DNA of 64,000 nucleotides from Mortierella sp. BCC40632 (Eukaryota > Mortierellomycota > Mortierellomycetes > Mortierellales > Mortierellaceae), in assembly GCA_011634665.1 (NCBI GenBank), contig WAEK01000027.1, positions 346,750-410,749 on the forward strand, read 5' to 3'. The position numbers and the translations under genes are program-made. Below are positions 51,898 to 63,875 of this stretch, piece after piece; the stretch's first letter is position 1; every line of letters starts with the position of its first letter. The notes under the pieces are model-generated. The model saw only the letters and a list, made by a program, of their open reading frames with translations. It made no database searches and was not told the origin of the DNA.

Positions 51898-52560
51898 TTT
51901 AGTATGGGAGAGTGAAAAGATAATAGATCATGATCTTGATCGAGGTCTTGGGCTCGGTCAATACCTTGGGGACAGCGCGACAGGGACAGTTGCTAAAGCA
52001 AATGGACTTGAGGGACAGAGGAAAGAAAGCTGACTTTATTACAGGGGGGAGGGGAAGGCTACTTTTATATCCCTAGCCTGGAAGACTAGGGATCGTAAAT
52101 GCTACACTGCAACGGGTGGACTCGAATTTTCTTCCCCCATTGCCGCGCTCCATGGAAAGGGTTCACCCCTTTTTCTACATATCTTCTCTAGTATTTATTT
52201 CCTCTCTTTCTTTCTCAATAAACGTCAGTTAGTAACTCACTTCTTGTCCCTAGCCTTTGTCCTAGTCCCTGTCTTTGTTCTTCTCCTTCCCTATTCCTCT
52301 TGCCTTGTTACAGCCCTTTGCAACTTTCTGTGACTGTCCAGTTGCCACTACTGCCGCACCCCCTCCTAATTGCCACCAAACCATTTGTTTAAATGTTAGC
52401 TTTCTCATCACTTTAATCTTCAGCAATAAACTGCCTAAATCAAAGACTCCCTGGCTTCAGACTGTTGCAGTTAAATTTTTAGGTTTTTTGAGGGTCTTCT
52501 ATACAATTGATCAATTTTTTTCGAATTATTCACTTTGTCGATGTTGTTGAGGTTCTGTGT
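51898..52560. other. No supported gene
   Basis: Contains inverted GGACAG/CTAGGGAC patches and a pyrimidine-rich part with AATAAA (52218) that could be a decayed solo LTR; not enough to call. Confidence 0.35.
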
Positions 52561-52572
52561 ATAGTAATATCA

Positions 52573-52613
52573 CGATTTTAGGGTTTTTAATTACGGTTTT
52601 AGGGTTTTTTAGG
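52573..52613 (-). repeat. Telomere-like 3' tail of non-LTR copy 1
   Basis: On the plus strand GATTTTAGGGTTTTTAATTA and CGGTTTTAGGGTTTTTTAGG: imperfect TTTTAGGG units. Confidence 0.75.
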
Positions 52614-52737
52614 CTTTAAGTTCTTTTAATAGTGTGGCCAGAAGGCAATCTAAGAGTAGGGAAGGCTATGGAAGTGATATGGCGAAGGGAGAGTCGAATA
52701 AATCAAAGTTGAAAAAAAAAGTCAAGTCGAAAATATT

Positions 52738-55700
52738 CTAAGTCAAAAGAGTAGGGTGTGTGATGCGGGAGGGGAACCAGTCAGAGCGTCTAAGTCGGCT
52801 TCCGTCAGGGTGGAATGGCCAGGGAGGGGGATCAGTGTTGTAGTTTTGACGAGGCCTCTGCCAGAACTCGAGATAGCCAAAGGCTGTCGCAAGAGCAGAA
52901 AACTTCTTCGTGCGGAGGAGGTAATCTATCACATTAAAGTGCAAGATCAGCCCCGGAGGAGGATTGTGGAGGAAAGCTTGGTACGCATCAACACAACCAC
53001 GAGGAAGATATCCACAGAGGTCAGCGTCGAAGCACTCCTTGACATGGCGACGAGAGAATCTCTGCTTACACTTGGAGCAATCTGAGCCAGCAGCAAAGTG
53101 ATTCAGACTCCAAGCGATAGCATTCTTGCGGAGACGAAGAGAATTTAAAAAAGACAAAGTAGCAACTGCCACTAAGTCGCTTTCGCATCTCTGGGACAAA
53201 CTGGCGGGGCATGACAAGATTCAGAGAACCAACGTCTGCATAAAACTTGTTCCTCAGGAATAACCGGAGAGGGTACCCTGTACTCTCATGGGTCAATCCA
53301 GGCGGCAATGGGTCCAAAGTGCGCGACTCGATGCTTCTTTTGACACTCAACCACTGGGAATAATCCGGGTGACGAGTGACATGGGGCAAGATGCGATCGT
53401 GGGGGCGACGAGTGAACCAAATGCGGCCACGGATGTGTGCAGCAGGATTAGAGTGGTGCATTTTCTGGAAGTGGCGAGTCAAAAGACAGGCCAAGTCCGA
53501 AAAGCGACGCGTTACAACAGGAATAGCCAGCATGGAGTGCATGGCGACAAGTCCAATGTTGTGCTCTGTGATCCAGCAAAGTGCACGATCTTGTACAGCC
53601 TGGACCGGGAGGAGATACTGGAACCGCGAAGTATCATTCTTGTGGACAAAGGGGAACGGGGCCGGAGTGCTAGCATTGCGACCAGGCGAGTTCATGAGCC
53701 AACGATAGACCAAGCCAGCACCATAGTCCATTTGAGAACGAACAAAGGTGCGATAAAAGGCAAGGCGAAGACCAGCAGGCCAAAGACTTCCACGACGAAC
53801 ACAAATGTCCAAAGTCGAGGTAGCCTTTGCAACAGTAGACTCGAGGTGAGCCTCCCAGTTGATGCCTAACTTCTCGAATGGGAATCCAAGATATGTATAG
53901 CGGTCAACACGGGGAATCTCTCCATGACCAGGAATGATCGGGTGGGTTCATGAGGGCCAAAGCCAACAGCACCACACTTGGAGAGATTCAACTGCATGCC
54001 ATTGTCGTGAGACCAGGCAGCAAGCTTGTTGGTCGAAACCTGTAAGTCAGACGGAAACTCGGACGAGGCCGTGATATCGTCAGCAAACAGAAGCGATCGC
54101 GGGGGAGGCAGCTATTTGGCACTGTATCTTGATGCAAGAGGGAGGCAAGGTCGTCAATAAAGACGTCGAACAGCAGAGGAGACAAGAGAGACCCTTGGAA
54201 AAGACCACGGGTCAAGTCTATCGATCTCGTCTGCCGCCCATTCACCACGATCTTGGAAGAAGTCCCCAGGAAGAGGGAATCAACCAAAGCTAGAATCTGG
54301 GTCGAAGCACCCCTGGACTCGAGCTTGGAAAGCAAGAGTGGGACAGGGACAGTGTCATACGCCTGAGCAAAGTCGTAAAACACCCTACAACGGTGACCGA
54401 GAATGGCAGCTTCGTGGGCCGTCAGAGCGTGCGTCAACGTGGAGAACCCCGTCGAAAGCCAGCCTGAGAGTCGAATGCAAGCGGAACGCTGGGGAGCGTT
54501 CGAAGAACCGAATCAACAACCTCTCAAAGGACCGACGCATCATCACAGTAAGTGAAATGGGTCTGAACTTGTTGATAGTTGTCTCCTCACCCTTGGGGAT
54601 GGGGAAGATTACCGAGCGGTTCCATGAGGCAGGTGTCACACCGAGTAGACAACACAACCGGAACAACTCAATAGTCCGAAACGGAAGACTAGAACCAATA
54701 AGGGCTCGAAGAAGGCGAATATGAACACCATCCTCTCCCCCTGCAACATGAGCTCGATACTTTCTCCAAAACCGAATCAAAGTCGTCAGACCAAAGTCGT
54801 CAGACCACAGGATCTCATTTGTGAATGAGACTCCACGATAAGGTGAGACACAGGGGGGAAGCAACTCGTCGCGAGTCTGCCGAAACACACCAGAAAAAGT
54901 GGTTCACAGCATCCTCAGCAGGAGTGATCGAAGGATCTCGAGACGTCAGGGTAACAGTCTTTGTGCGGCAAGCTCGTTTGAAAGTGCGGACAGCGTCAGC
55001 CAACGAAGGAGCATCTGAGATATCATCCCAGAGTCGATCAGCAGAAGCGCGCATCACGGACGGAACATACGAACCACACACCTCCTCGGCGGCAACATGA
55101 ATGGCACTAACAATAGATTCATCCAAGTCGTCGACCAAGCGCTGGCGATCAACCAAAGAAATAACATCAAGCCCACCAGCCGTAGACAGTTCCTCAACGC
55201 GGTGAAGAACTTGACTACTGTAATCGGCAAAGTCCTCAGCGCAAGCATCAAAGCTGTTGCATAGGTCTGAGCGAACACGGGCGTGCACGAGATATTTCAG
55301 GTTGAACCTGCGGGCCTCTTGAGTCGGGGACACATCCATAGGAGCACGAAGCTCTAGGACGCAGTCCATCATCTTGTGGTCAGACGTGGTATATGGGGAC
55401 GAATCAACATAAGACCAACGGAAGTCTTGACGGCAGCGCACCAGTGCGTGGTGATTCTTGGCGGTGCCAGGAGAAGGGAGGTTAAGGAAATAACAACCAG
55501 ATCTCATGACCCTCGACACACACTCAACTCGATCTGAAGGGCCTCCACGAGAACCACGACCAGACAAAGAGTCGAGACGCACATTGAGGTCGCCAAGAAT
55601 AACATCAGGAAGACCAGGGGAAGAAGTAGAACAAGAGATGTGGCGGATGAAAAAGGATTCAAAGTCGGCGATGGGAAGAGAAGGTGGCAGATACAGGGAA

Positions 55701-56015
55701 CGGAAGGTGGAACCAAGGAGGGAAAGATCAATGGAATGGGACGTAACAGAAAAAAGGATATATGGCGACGAACAAAAGGGGTGACACAATGCAGAGAAGA
55801 CCACCATGGCGGTGACCAGCTGCAGGGGCCGGAGGAAGGGGAGAGGAGCAAAGGAAGAGTGGGTGGGAAGAAAAAAAGGAATGATCCAAGAACCAAGTCT
55901 CAGAGCAGATGAAGATGTCGAACTGTGAAGGAATGAAAGAACAAATACGCTCAAAGTCTTTGGCTGGAAGGCCGCGACAGTTGAGGTAGGCAATACGAAC
56001 AAACTTACTATTCAT
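52738..56015 (-). pseudogene. Non-LTR copy 1 ORF2: endonuclease, RT, zinc finger
   Basis: Start MNSKFVRIAYLNCRG at 56015; its ATG overlaps the ORF1 stop (TAATG). Apurinic-like (EEP) endonuclease: FICSETW, VILGDLNVRLD, TTSDHKMMDCVL. RT: IFPIPKGEETTINKFRPISL, FYDFAQAYDTVP, RGLFQGSLLSPLLFDVFIDD and LLFADDIT (about 54080). C-terminal CSKCKQRFSRRHVKEC (CX2CX8-HX3C type) zinc finger. Frame shifts near 55870, 54830, 54450, 54110, 53950 and 53140. About 1090 codons, normal for the class. It nicks target DNA and primes reverse transcription there. Confidence 0.9.
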
Positions 56016-56016
56016 T

Positions 56017-58088
56017 AAAGATCTTCCTCAGAGTCTTCGGCAACTGGGGCGGCAGCGGCATCGGGAACGGCAGGAGGGTCACAGTCCATACCTTCATCAA
56101 CAGCATCAGCCGAAGCCGGAGTCGAGTCAGGGGAGAGGAGCCGGAACAGTCTTGTCGGGCAAGTCTTCAGGGGACCGGCAGATTGCCAACGCGGAGCAAA
56201 TTCAAAAAGTACTCGCGGACAACTGGTAAGGTCGTAGAGCCAACCGTCTTTGTCAGACGATCGCCATAAGCCTTCTTCACTCGAGCGCGAACTTCAGGGG
56301 TGGCTGCTGCATCACCAGGGACGGATGGGTCGTAGGTAGGGAGATGGCGGAAGGAGAAGGCGGAGAGAGTAGAGATCAAGCCATCCTTATAGGAAGATTC
56401 CACAAGGAGCTCGAGAATGGAGCGACCAACAAAAGCAAAGTTATGAATAGCCGAGGTACGAACACAGAAGAGCTCGGAACTTTGTCTTAAGTTGGCCAAG
56501 GGGACAAGACTCAATGCCACTAAAGTAGACACGAGTGACAGAGGTGGGAGGGAGGAGTAGGGCGACGGCGTGCTTGAAATGGACGAGGGGAAGGCTTAAA
56601 GTGAGTCGATGATCTTTCGCTGTTCGTCTGAGAGATTTGCTCTAAGAGAATCAGCGTAAGATCGAGGGGAGGAAGTGTTGGGAGAGTTGGAAGGGAGGAG
56701 GCGGCGGAAGCGGGAGCAGCAGCTTTTTCAGGAAGTCGGCGAGTGGGGATAGGCGAGGCAGGGAGTGCAGGGAACGCAGCAGAGGCAGTCAACGACGCAG
56801 TCGTGGCTGCCTCAAGTCTATCAGCAAGAGAATCCAGACGGCCAATGACGGCTACAGTTTTCTCAAGCGAAGACTCAGTGTTCTCAACACGGGTAGCTAA
56901 AGTTGAGACATCTTTGGCCAACTCGGAGACCTTCAACTCCAAGGCTGAAAACTTGGCGGAGGGAGGAAGGGGATGAAAAGGAACAGAAGAGGAGGGACCA
57001 TCGCGAATGCCATCAATTTCACTTTGAACTTTCGCAAGAAGAGCCTTAATAGACTCATACTCTTTGAAAAGTCGGGATTGATTGAGGACAATCTCATCAC
57101 AAAGTTCCGGATCAATCTTACGAAGCTTCCCCAAACGACTGGCCTCCTTAGCCAAGTGACGGGAAAAAGCAGCCGAAGACGATTCAGGAGCATTTGATGA
57201 AAACCCATCAGAGTCTGAATCATTGATGATCCGACGGCCCCTCTTGCGACCCAACGCAGATGCACCACCACCGGGAGCAACTGCGTCTGGAGAGCTTGTG
57301 GAAAAATTGACAGCAGGATGAGAGGTAGGAGAAGTCACAGGGATGAGTGGAGAAGTTTGGACAGAGCTGGGTTTCGATAGGGGGATCTGGGCAGCTGGAA
57401 AGGTGAAGGCAGATTCGGGAACGGAGGAGTCGGGGGTGGAGGGAACAGGGGCAAAAGAAGAAGTTGGTAAAGAAGACGATACAAAATCACTAGGTAACTC
57501 GAAAGTATCCATAGATTCGTCCATATCGTCAAGAGGGAGATCAGAAGAGGGCAAGACAGGTGAAACAGGACTCTCCACTTGGGACATAGAAGAAATATCT
57601 TCCAAGTCCACAGAAGTGAATTGTTCGATGGAGGAAACAACACTGTGGAGACGGGCAGGCATAGAGGCAATGGGGGGGGCAGAGGCAGAGGCTGGGGGTG
57701 GAGGCAGAGGCAGAAGTCAAAGGAGAAGGCGCGCAGGAGACAAGAACAAGGGAAGGGGAACTGTTGTCAATAGTGGAAGGGGCTGAGTGATGGGGGAGGT
57801 AGTGCAGTTGACACGATTGTCGAAGGTACCAAGATACTTGATGGCTTGTTCGACGGTTATCTTCTCATGTTTGCACGTTCTGGCGTAGCGACGGGCATAA
57901 AGTCCACGCTTGGAGACGACTTGATCTTTGGAAAACTTGTTAACGGGGCATTCATGACGCTTGCAAGGAAACGGCCATCGATGACCATACTCCTTTACAA
58001 GGAAGTCAGCGCGGAGAATATCGATGGGATTCCCGATAAACTTGGCCGAGATCTCAGCGAGATCTTCGGGGGGTGCCGGGGTCCCCAT
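56017..58088 (-). pseudogene. Non-LTR copy 1 ORF1
   Basis: Starts MGTPAPPEDLAEISAKFIGN. Early cysteine motif CKRHEC ... CKHEK (CX4C-x23-CXH) shared with copy 2. A Ser/Pro-rich middle (shift near 57700), then helical segments (RLGKLRKIDPELCDEIVLNQ, a coiled coil at ELKVSELAKDVSTLATRVEN) and a C-terminal FLNLLRVGNLPVPEDLPDK, Ala/Asp tail EEDL-stop. Role by analogy: RNA-binding ORF1 protein. Shifts near 57700, 56530 and 56160. Confidence 0.75.
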
Positions 58089-58303
58089 GATGAAGGAGAT
58101 GCGACGGACCTGGCAGGAGGGGGATTATATAAAAAAATGATCCCGGGAGAGTGCGGAAAAAAAAATGGAAGGAATAGGGTGAGTCAAAGTGACCAAAAAG
58201 ATGGCGTGATTACTGCGGGTGGCTTTTGTTATGGTTTGAGTGGCAGTGCAGGGGGGCCAGATGGATCTGGCGTGGGAAAGTGGAGGGGGCAACGTTTAGC
58301 CAG

Positions 58304-58352
58304 GATTTAGGGCTTAGTTAGGGATTTTAGGGTTTTTTAGGGTTTTTTAGGC
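58304..58352 (-). repeat. Telomere-like tail joining the two non-LTR copies
   Basis: Plus strand: GGATTTAGGGCTTAGTTAGG, GATTTTAGGG, TTTTTTAGGG, TTTTTTAGG. It is the 3' tail of copy 2 and abuts the 5' end of copy 1. Confidence 0.8.
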
Positions 58353-58474
58353 TTTAAGTTCTTTTAATAGTGTGGCCAGAAGGCAATCTAAGAGTAGGGA
58401 AGGCTATGGAAGTGATATGGCGAAGGGAGAGTCGAAAAAATCAATGTTGAAAAAAAAGTCAAGTCGAAAATATT

Positions 58475-61400
58475 CTAAGTCAAAAGAGTAGGGTGTGTGA
58501 TGCGGGAGGGGAACCAGTCAGAGCGTCTAAGTCGGCTTCCGTCAGGGTGGAATGGCCAGGGAGGGGGATCAGTGTTGTAGTTATGACGAGGCCTCTGCCA
58601 GAACTCGAGATAGCCAAAGGCTGTCGCAAGAGCAGGAAACTTCTTCGTGCGGAGGAGGTAATCTATCACATTAAAGTGCAAGATCAGCCCCGGAGGAGGA
58701 TTGTGGAGGAAAGCTTGGTACGCATCAACACAACCACGAGGAAGATATCCACAGAGGTCAGCGTCGAAGCACTCCTTGACATGGCGACGAGAGAATCTCT
58801 GCTTACACTTGGAGCAATCTGAGCCAGCAGCAAAGTGATTCAGACTCCAAGCGATAGCATTCTTGCGGAGACGAAGAGAATTTAAAAAGACAAAGTAGCA
58901 ACTGCCACTAAGTCGCTTTCGCATCTCTGGGACAAACTGGCGGGGCATGACAAGATTCAGAGAACCAACGTCTGCATAAAACTTGTTCCTCAGGAATAAC
59001 CGGAGAGGGTACCCTGTACTCTCATGGGTCAATCCAGGCGGCAATGGGTCCAAAGTGCGCGACTCGATGCTTCTTTTGACACTCAACCACTGGGAATAAT
59101 CCGGGTGACGAGTGACATGGGGCAAGATGCGATCGTGAGGGCGACGAGTGAACCAAATGCGGCCACGGATGTGTGCAGCAGGATTAAGTGGTGCATTTTC
59201 TGGAAGTGGCGAGTCAAAAGACAGGCCAAGTCCGAAAAGCGACGCGTTACAACAGGAATAGCCAGCATGGGTGCATGGCGACAAGTCCAATGTTGTGCTC
59301 TGTGATCCAGCAAAGTGCACGATCTTGTACAGCCTGGACCGGGAGGAGATACTGGAACCGCGAAGTATCATTCTTGTGGACAAAAGGGGAACGGGGCCGG
59401 AGTGCTAGCATTGCGACCAGGCGAGTTCATGAGCCAACGATAGACCAAGCCAGCACCATAGTCCATTTGAGAACGAACAAAGGTGCGATAAAAGGCAAGG
59501 CGAACCAGCAGGCCAAAGACTTCCACGACGAACACAAATGTCCAAAGTCGAGGTAGCCTTTGCAACAGTAGACTCGAGGTGAGCCTCCCAGTTGATGCCT
59601 AACTTCTCGAATGGGAATCCAAGATATGTATAGCGGTCAACACGGGGAATCTCTCCATGACCAGGAATGATCGGAGTGGGTTCATGAGGGGCCAAAGCCA
59701 ACAGCACCCACTTGGAGAGATTCAACTGCATGCCATTGTCGAGACCAGGCAGCAAGCTTGTTGGTCGACACCTGTAAGTCAGACGGAAACTCGGACGAGG
59801 CCGTGATATCGTCAGCAAACAGAAGCGATCGCGGGAGGCAGCTATTTGGCACTGTATCTTGATGCAAGAGGGAGGCAAGGTCGTCAATAAAGACGTCGAA
59901 CAGCAGAGGAGACAAGAGAGACCCTTGGAAAAGACCACGGGTCAAGTCTATCGATCTCGTCTGCCGCCCATTCACCACGATCTTGGAAGAAGTCCCCAGG
60001 AAGAGGGAATCAACCAAAAGCTAGAATCTGGGTCGAAGCACCCCTGGACTCGAGCTTGGAAAGCAAAAGTGGGACAGGGACAGTGTCATACGCCTGAGCA
60101 AAGTCGTAAAACACCCTACAACGGTGACCGAGAATGGCAGCTTCGTGGGCCGTCAGAGCGTGCGTCAACGTGGAGAACCCCGTCGAAAGCCAGCCTGAGT
60201 CGAATGCAAGCGGAACGCTGGGGAGCGTTCGAAGAACCGAATCAACAACCTCTCAAAGGACCGACGCATCATCACAGTAAGTGAAATGGGTCTGAACTTG
60301 TTGATAGTTGTCTCCTCACCCTTGGGGATGGGGAAGATTACCGAGCGGTTCCATGAGGCAGGTGTCACACCGAGTAGACAACACAACCGGAACAACTCAA
60401 TAGTCGAAACGGAAGACTAGAACCAATAAGGGCTCGAAGAAGGCGAATATGAACACCATCCCTCTCCCCTGCAACATGAGCTCGATACTTTCTCCAAAAC
60501 CGAATCAAAGTCGTCAGACCAAAGTCGTCGAACCACAGGATTTCATTTGTGAATGAGACTCCACGATAAAAGGTGAGACAGGAGGGGAAGCAACTCGTCG
60601 CGAGTCTGCCGAAAACACACCAGAAAAAGTGGTTCACAGCATCCTCAGCAGGAGTGATCGAAGGATCTCGAGACGTCAGGGGTAACAGTCTTTGTGCGGC
60701 AAGCTCGTTTGAAAGTACGGACAGCGTCAGCCAACGAAGGAGCATCTGAGATATCATCCCAGAGTCGATCAGCAGAAGCGCGCATCACGGACGGAACATA
60801 CGAACCACACACCTCCTCGGCGGCAACATGAATGGCACTAACAATAGATTCATCAAGTCGTCGACCAAGCGCTGGCGATCAACCAAAGAAATAACATCAA
60901 GCCCACCAGCCGTAGACAGTTCCTCAACGCGGTGAAGAACTTGACTACTGTAATCGGCAAAGTCCTCAGCGCAAGCATCAAAGCTGTTGCATAGGTCTGA
61001 GCGAACGCGGGCGTGCACGAGATATTTCAGGTTGAACCTGCGGGCCTCTTGAGTCGGGGACATCCATAGGAGCACGAAGCTCTAGGACGCAGTCCATCAT
61101 CTTGTGGTCGGACGTGGTATATGGAGACGAATCAACATAAGACCAACTGAAGTCTTGACGGCAGCGGACCAGTGCGTGATGATTCTTGGCGGTGCCAGGA
61201 GAAGGGAGGTTAAGGAAATAACAACCAGATCTCATGACCCTCGACACACACTCAACTCGATCTGAAGGGCCTCCACGAGAACCCGACCAGACAAAGAGTC
61301 GAGACACACATTGAGGTCGCCAAGAATAACATCAGGAAGACCAGGGAAAAAGTAGAACAAAGATGTGGCGGATGAAAAAGGATTCAAAAATCGGCGATGG

Positions 61401-61734
61401 GAAAAAGGTGGCAGATAGAGGAACGGAAAGGTGGAAAAAGGGGAAAATCAATGGAATGGGACGTAACAAAAAAGGATATATGGCGACGAACAGGGGGGTG
61501 ACACAATGCAGAGAGGAGACCTCCCATGGCGGCGACCAGCTGCAGTGGCCTGAGGAGGGGGGAGGAACAAAGGAAAGGGGATGAAAAGAAAGTACAAGGA
61601 CTGATCCAAGTACCAAGTCTCGGAGCAAATGAAGATATCAAACTGGGGAAGGAACAAAAGAACAAATACGCTCAAAGTCAAGACCCGGAAGTCCGACAAT
61701 TGAGGTAGGCAATACGAACAAACTTACTATTCAT
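58475..61734 (-). pseudogene. Non-LTR copy 2 ORF2
   Basis: Same domains as copy 1: FICSETW, VILGDLNV, TTSDHKMMDCVL, IFPIPKGEETTINKFRPISL, LLFADDIT (about 59815), CSKCKQRFSRRHVKEC. The 3' quarter (59383-58475) is one open frame except near 59190. Many one-base shifts in the endonuclease part (61300-61700). Start ATG at 61734 overlaps the end of ORF1. Confidence 0.88.
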
Positions 61735-63875
61735 TAAAAGTTCTTCCCAGAGTCTTCAGCGACTGGATCGGCGGCAGGGGGGGCAGGGGGGCAACAGGTG
61801 TATCGCAGTTCATCTCAACATCAGCAGCAACTGCAGGAACAGAAGTGGCAATAGGGGAGAGCACAGGGATAGTCTTGTCAGGTAGATCCTCAGGAATCGG
61901 CAAGTTGCCGATGCGGAGCAAATTCAAAAAAAGTGCTCGCGGACAACAGGGAGGGTGTGGTGGAGCCAACCGTCTTAATGGGACGATCGCTGTAGGCCTT
62001 TTGACTCTAGCACGAACCTCAGGAGTCGCAGTGGCGTCACCTGGGACAGAAAAAGGATCATATGTTGGAAGGTGGCGGAAGGAAAAAGCAGCAAGTGTTG
62101 AGACCAAGTTGTCCTTGTAAAAAGGACTCCACGAGGAGCTCAAAAATAGAACGACCAACGAAGGCAAAGTTATGAATAGCCGAAGTGCGTACGCGCAGGG
62201 GCTCGGAACTTTGTCTTTAGTTGTCCAAGTGGGCAAGACTCAATGCCACCAAAGTAGACTCGAACAACAGGGGGTGGAAGGAGGTGAGGGGGTGACGACG
62301 TGATTGAAAAAGGTCGAGGGGAAGGCTTCAGTGAATTGATAATCTTACGCTGTTCATCAGAGATTGGCTCTAAAAAGTCAGCAAGAACGAAGGGAAGCGT
62401 GGTGAAAAACGACGGAGAGGCTGTGGAGGAAGTAAAAGGTAACAAGTGGTGGGGTGACGACGAGTGGAGGATGGCGGGGCAGGAAGTGAAAGGGAAAAAA
62501 AGAAGCAGTTGTTGTCGAAGTCATGGCAGCTTCTAGTCGGTCGGCAAAAAGGGAGTCCAATCTGTCAAAGTTAGAATTCAACTTTTCAAAAAAGGATTCA
62601 GTCTTGTCGACTCGAAGAAAATGACAGACACTTTCTTCGACAACTCTGCAACTTGTGAGCTCAAAAGGTCAAACTGAGGGGCGAGGAACGATGTGGGGGG
62701 GCGTTGTCGCAGGGAGCCAAGTTCATTCTGGACAGATTGCAACATGTTTTCAAAGACTGGTGTTCTTTAAGGAGACGATCCTGGGTAACGGATAAATCTT
62801 CAAAAGAACAGGATCCAACTTGCGTAACTTCTCCCATCGGGGACAAAAAAGTAGAATTACGAAGGGCGGCAGCGGAAGATGATTCAGGGGCATCGGGAAG
62901 GGGTGTCGTCGGAGTCGGATTCCCAATCGTGTGAATTCTTTGCGTGCAGGCTTGGGGGTGATAGGCTGGGGTGGAATGGGTGTACGGGGGGGACAGGGGG
63001 TCCAAGAACGAATTGTGGAAACAACAGCAGGATCAAGGGACAGGTGAAGGAGCAGGGAACATAGAAGCTGGGATAGTTTGGTAGGGTTGGAAGGTGAAAA
63101 AGGGAATTGGGGAAATCAGAAGAACAAAAGCCGGAGGCAAGGAAAGGCAACAGAGAGGAACTAGGGGTAGGGTCGGAACAGGATTCGGTGGAGTCCATGA
63201 CTTCATCAAGATCAACCGTCCCGATACCGTGTGAATGGAATGGAAGAATCGGTGCTCTCGGCAAGTGGGACATAGGGGAGATATTCTCAAGTCCATGGTA
63301 GAAGGTCTTCATCAAACAGGGGCAGAAACACTTGCAGGAAAAAGGGATAGGGTCGTCCATGGGGTCAAGGTTTGGAAAACACGGTAAAGCAGAAAGAAGG
63401 GAGAACAACAGAGGTATGTGAGGAGGAACAAAATGAACAACAGGGGGCAGAAGAGGAAGCAGATGTAAAGACTGAATGGAATCGGATGAGGCAGGGGAAG
63501 TTGAAGGAGGGGGAACAAAAGATCGGATTGGGAGAAAGAGGATGACAGAGGAAGAAAAAGGGGGTTGGGTGATAGGAGGCGGTACAGCCCAAACCACCAT
63601 CCAGGGGAAGTAAAACTTCAATCACCTGGCGAGCGGTGAACTGCTCATGCTTACAGGAGCGGCGATAAGTTCTGACAAACATGGAATTTGTCGACTTGAC
63701 TTGATTCTTGTAAAAGACAGGGTCGGCCTTGCAGTCCTTGTTGGGGCATGGCTTCGGCCACTGGCTGGAAGTAAAAAGGCGAAAGGCGCTCGGCCTCAAT
63801 ACGATCCTCAGGGAAAGCAAAGAACTTTGTCGGGAGATTGCAACTGGATCAGAGGGGGGTCCCAGGGGTCCCCAT
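61727..63875 (-). pseudogene. Non-LTR copy 2 ORF1
   Basis: Start ATG at 63875 (MGTPGTP), matching copy 1. Cysteine motif CPNKDC ... CKHEQ (63740-63640) keeps the CX4C-x23-CXH spacing although most other residues differ. The C-terminal FLNLLRIGNLPIPEDLPDKT matches copy 1. Heavily frame-shifted in purine runs. Confidence 0.65.

Larger units (their letters stand above)
52573..58300 (-). mobile_element. Non-LTR retrotransposon copy 1 (minus), two ORFs
   Basis: Read on the minus strand: 5' region with TTATATAATCCCC (58115-58130), ORF1 (58088-56015), ORF2 with EEP endonuclease and RT (56015-52738), then a 3' tail ending in AAAACCCTAAAAAACCCTAA-like repeats (52613-52573). Tandem with copy 2, in the same orientation. 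No LTR or terminal inverted repeats. Confidence 0.88.

Noticed and set aside
52573..58352. True chromosome end (telomere)
   Set aside because: The TTTTAGGG-like units are few, imperfect and followed by unique sequence on both sides, so they are internal repeats.
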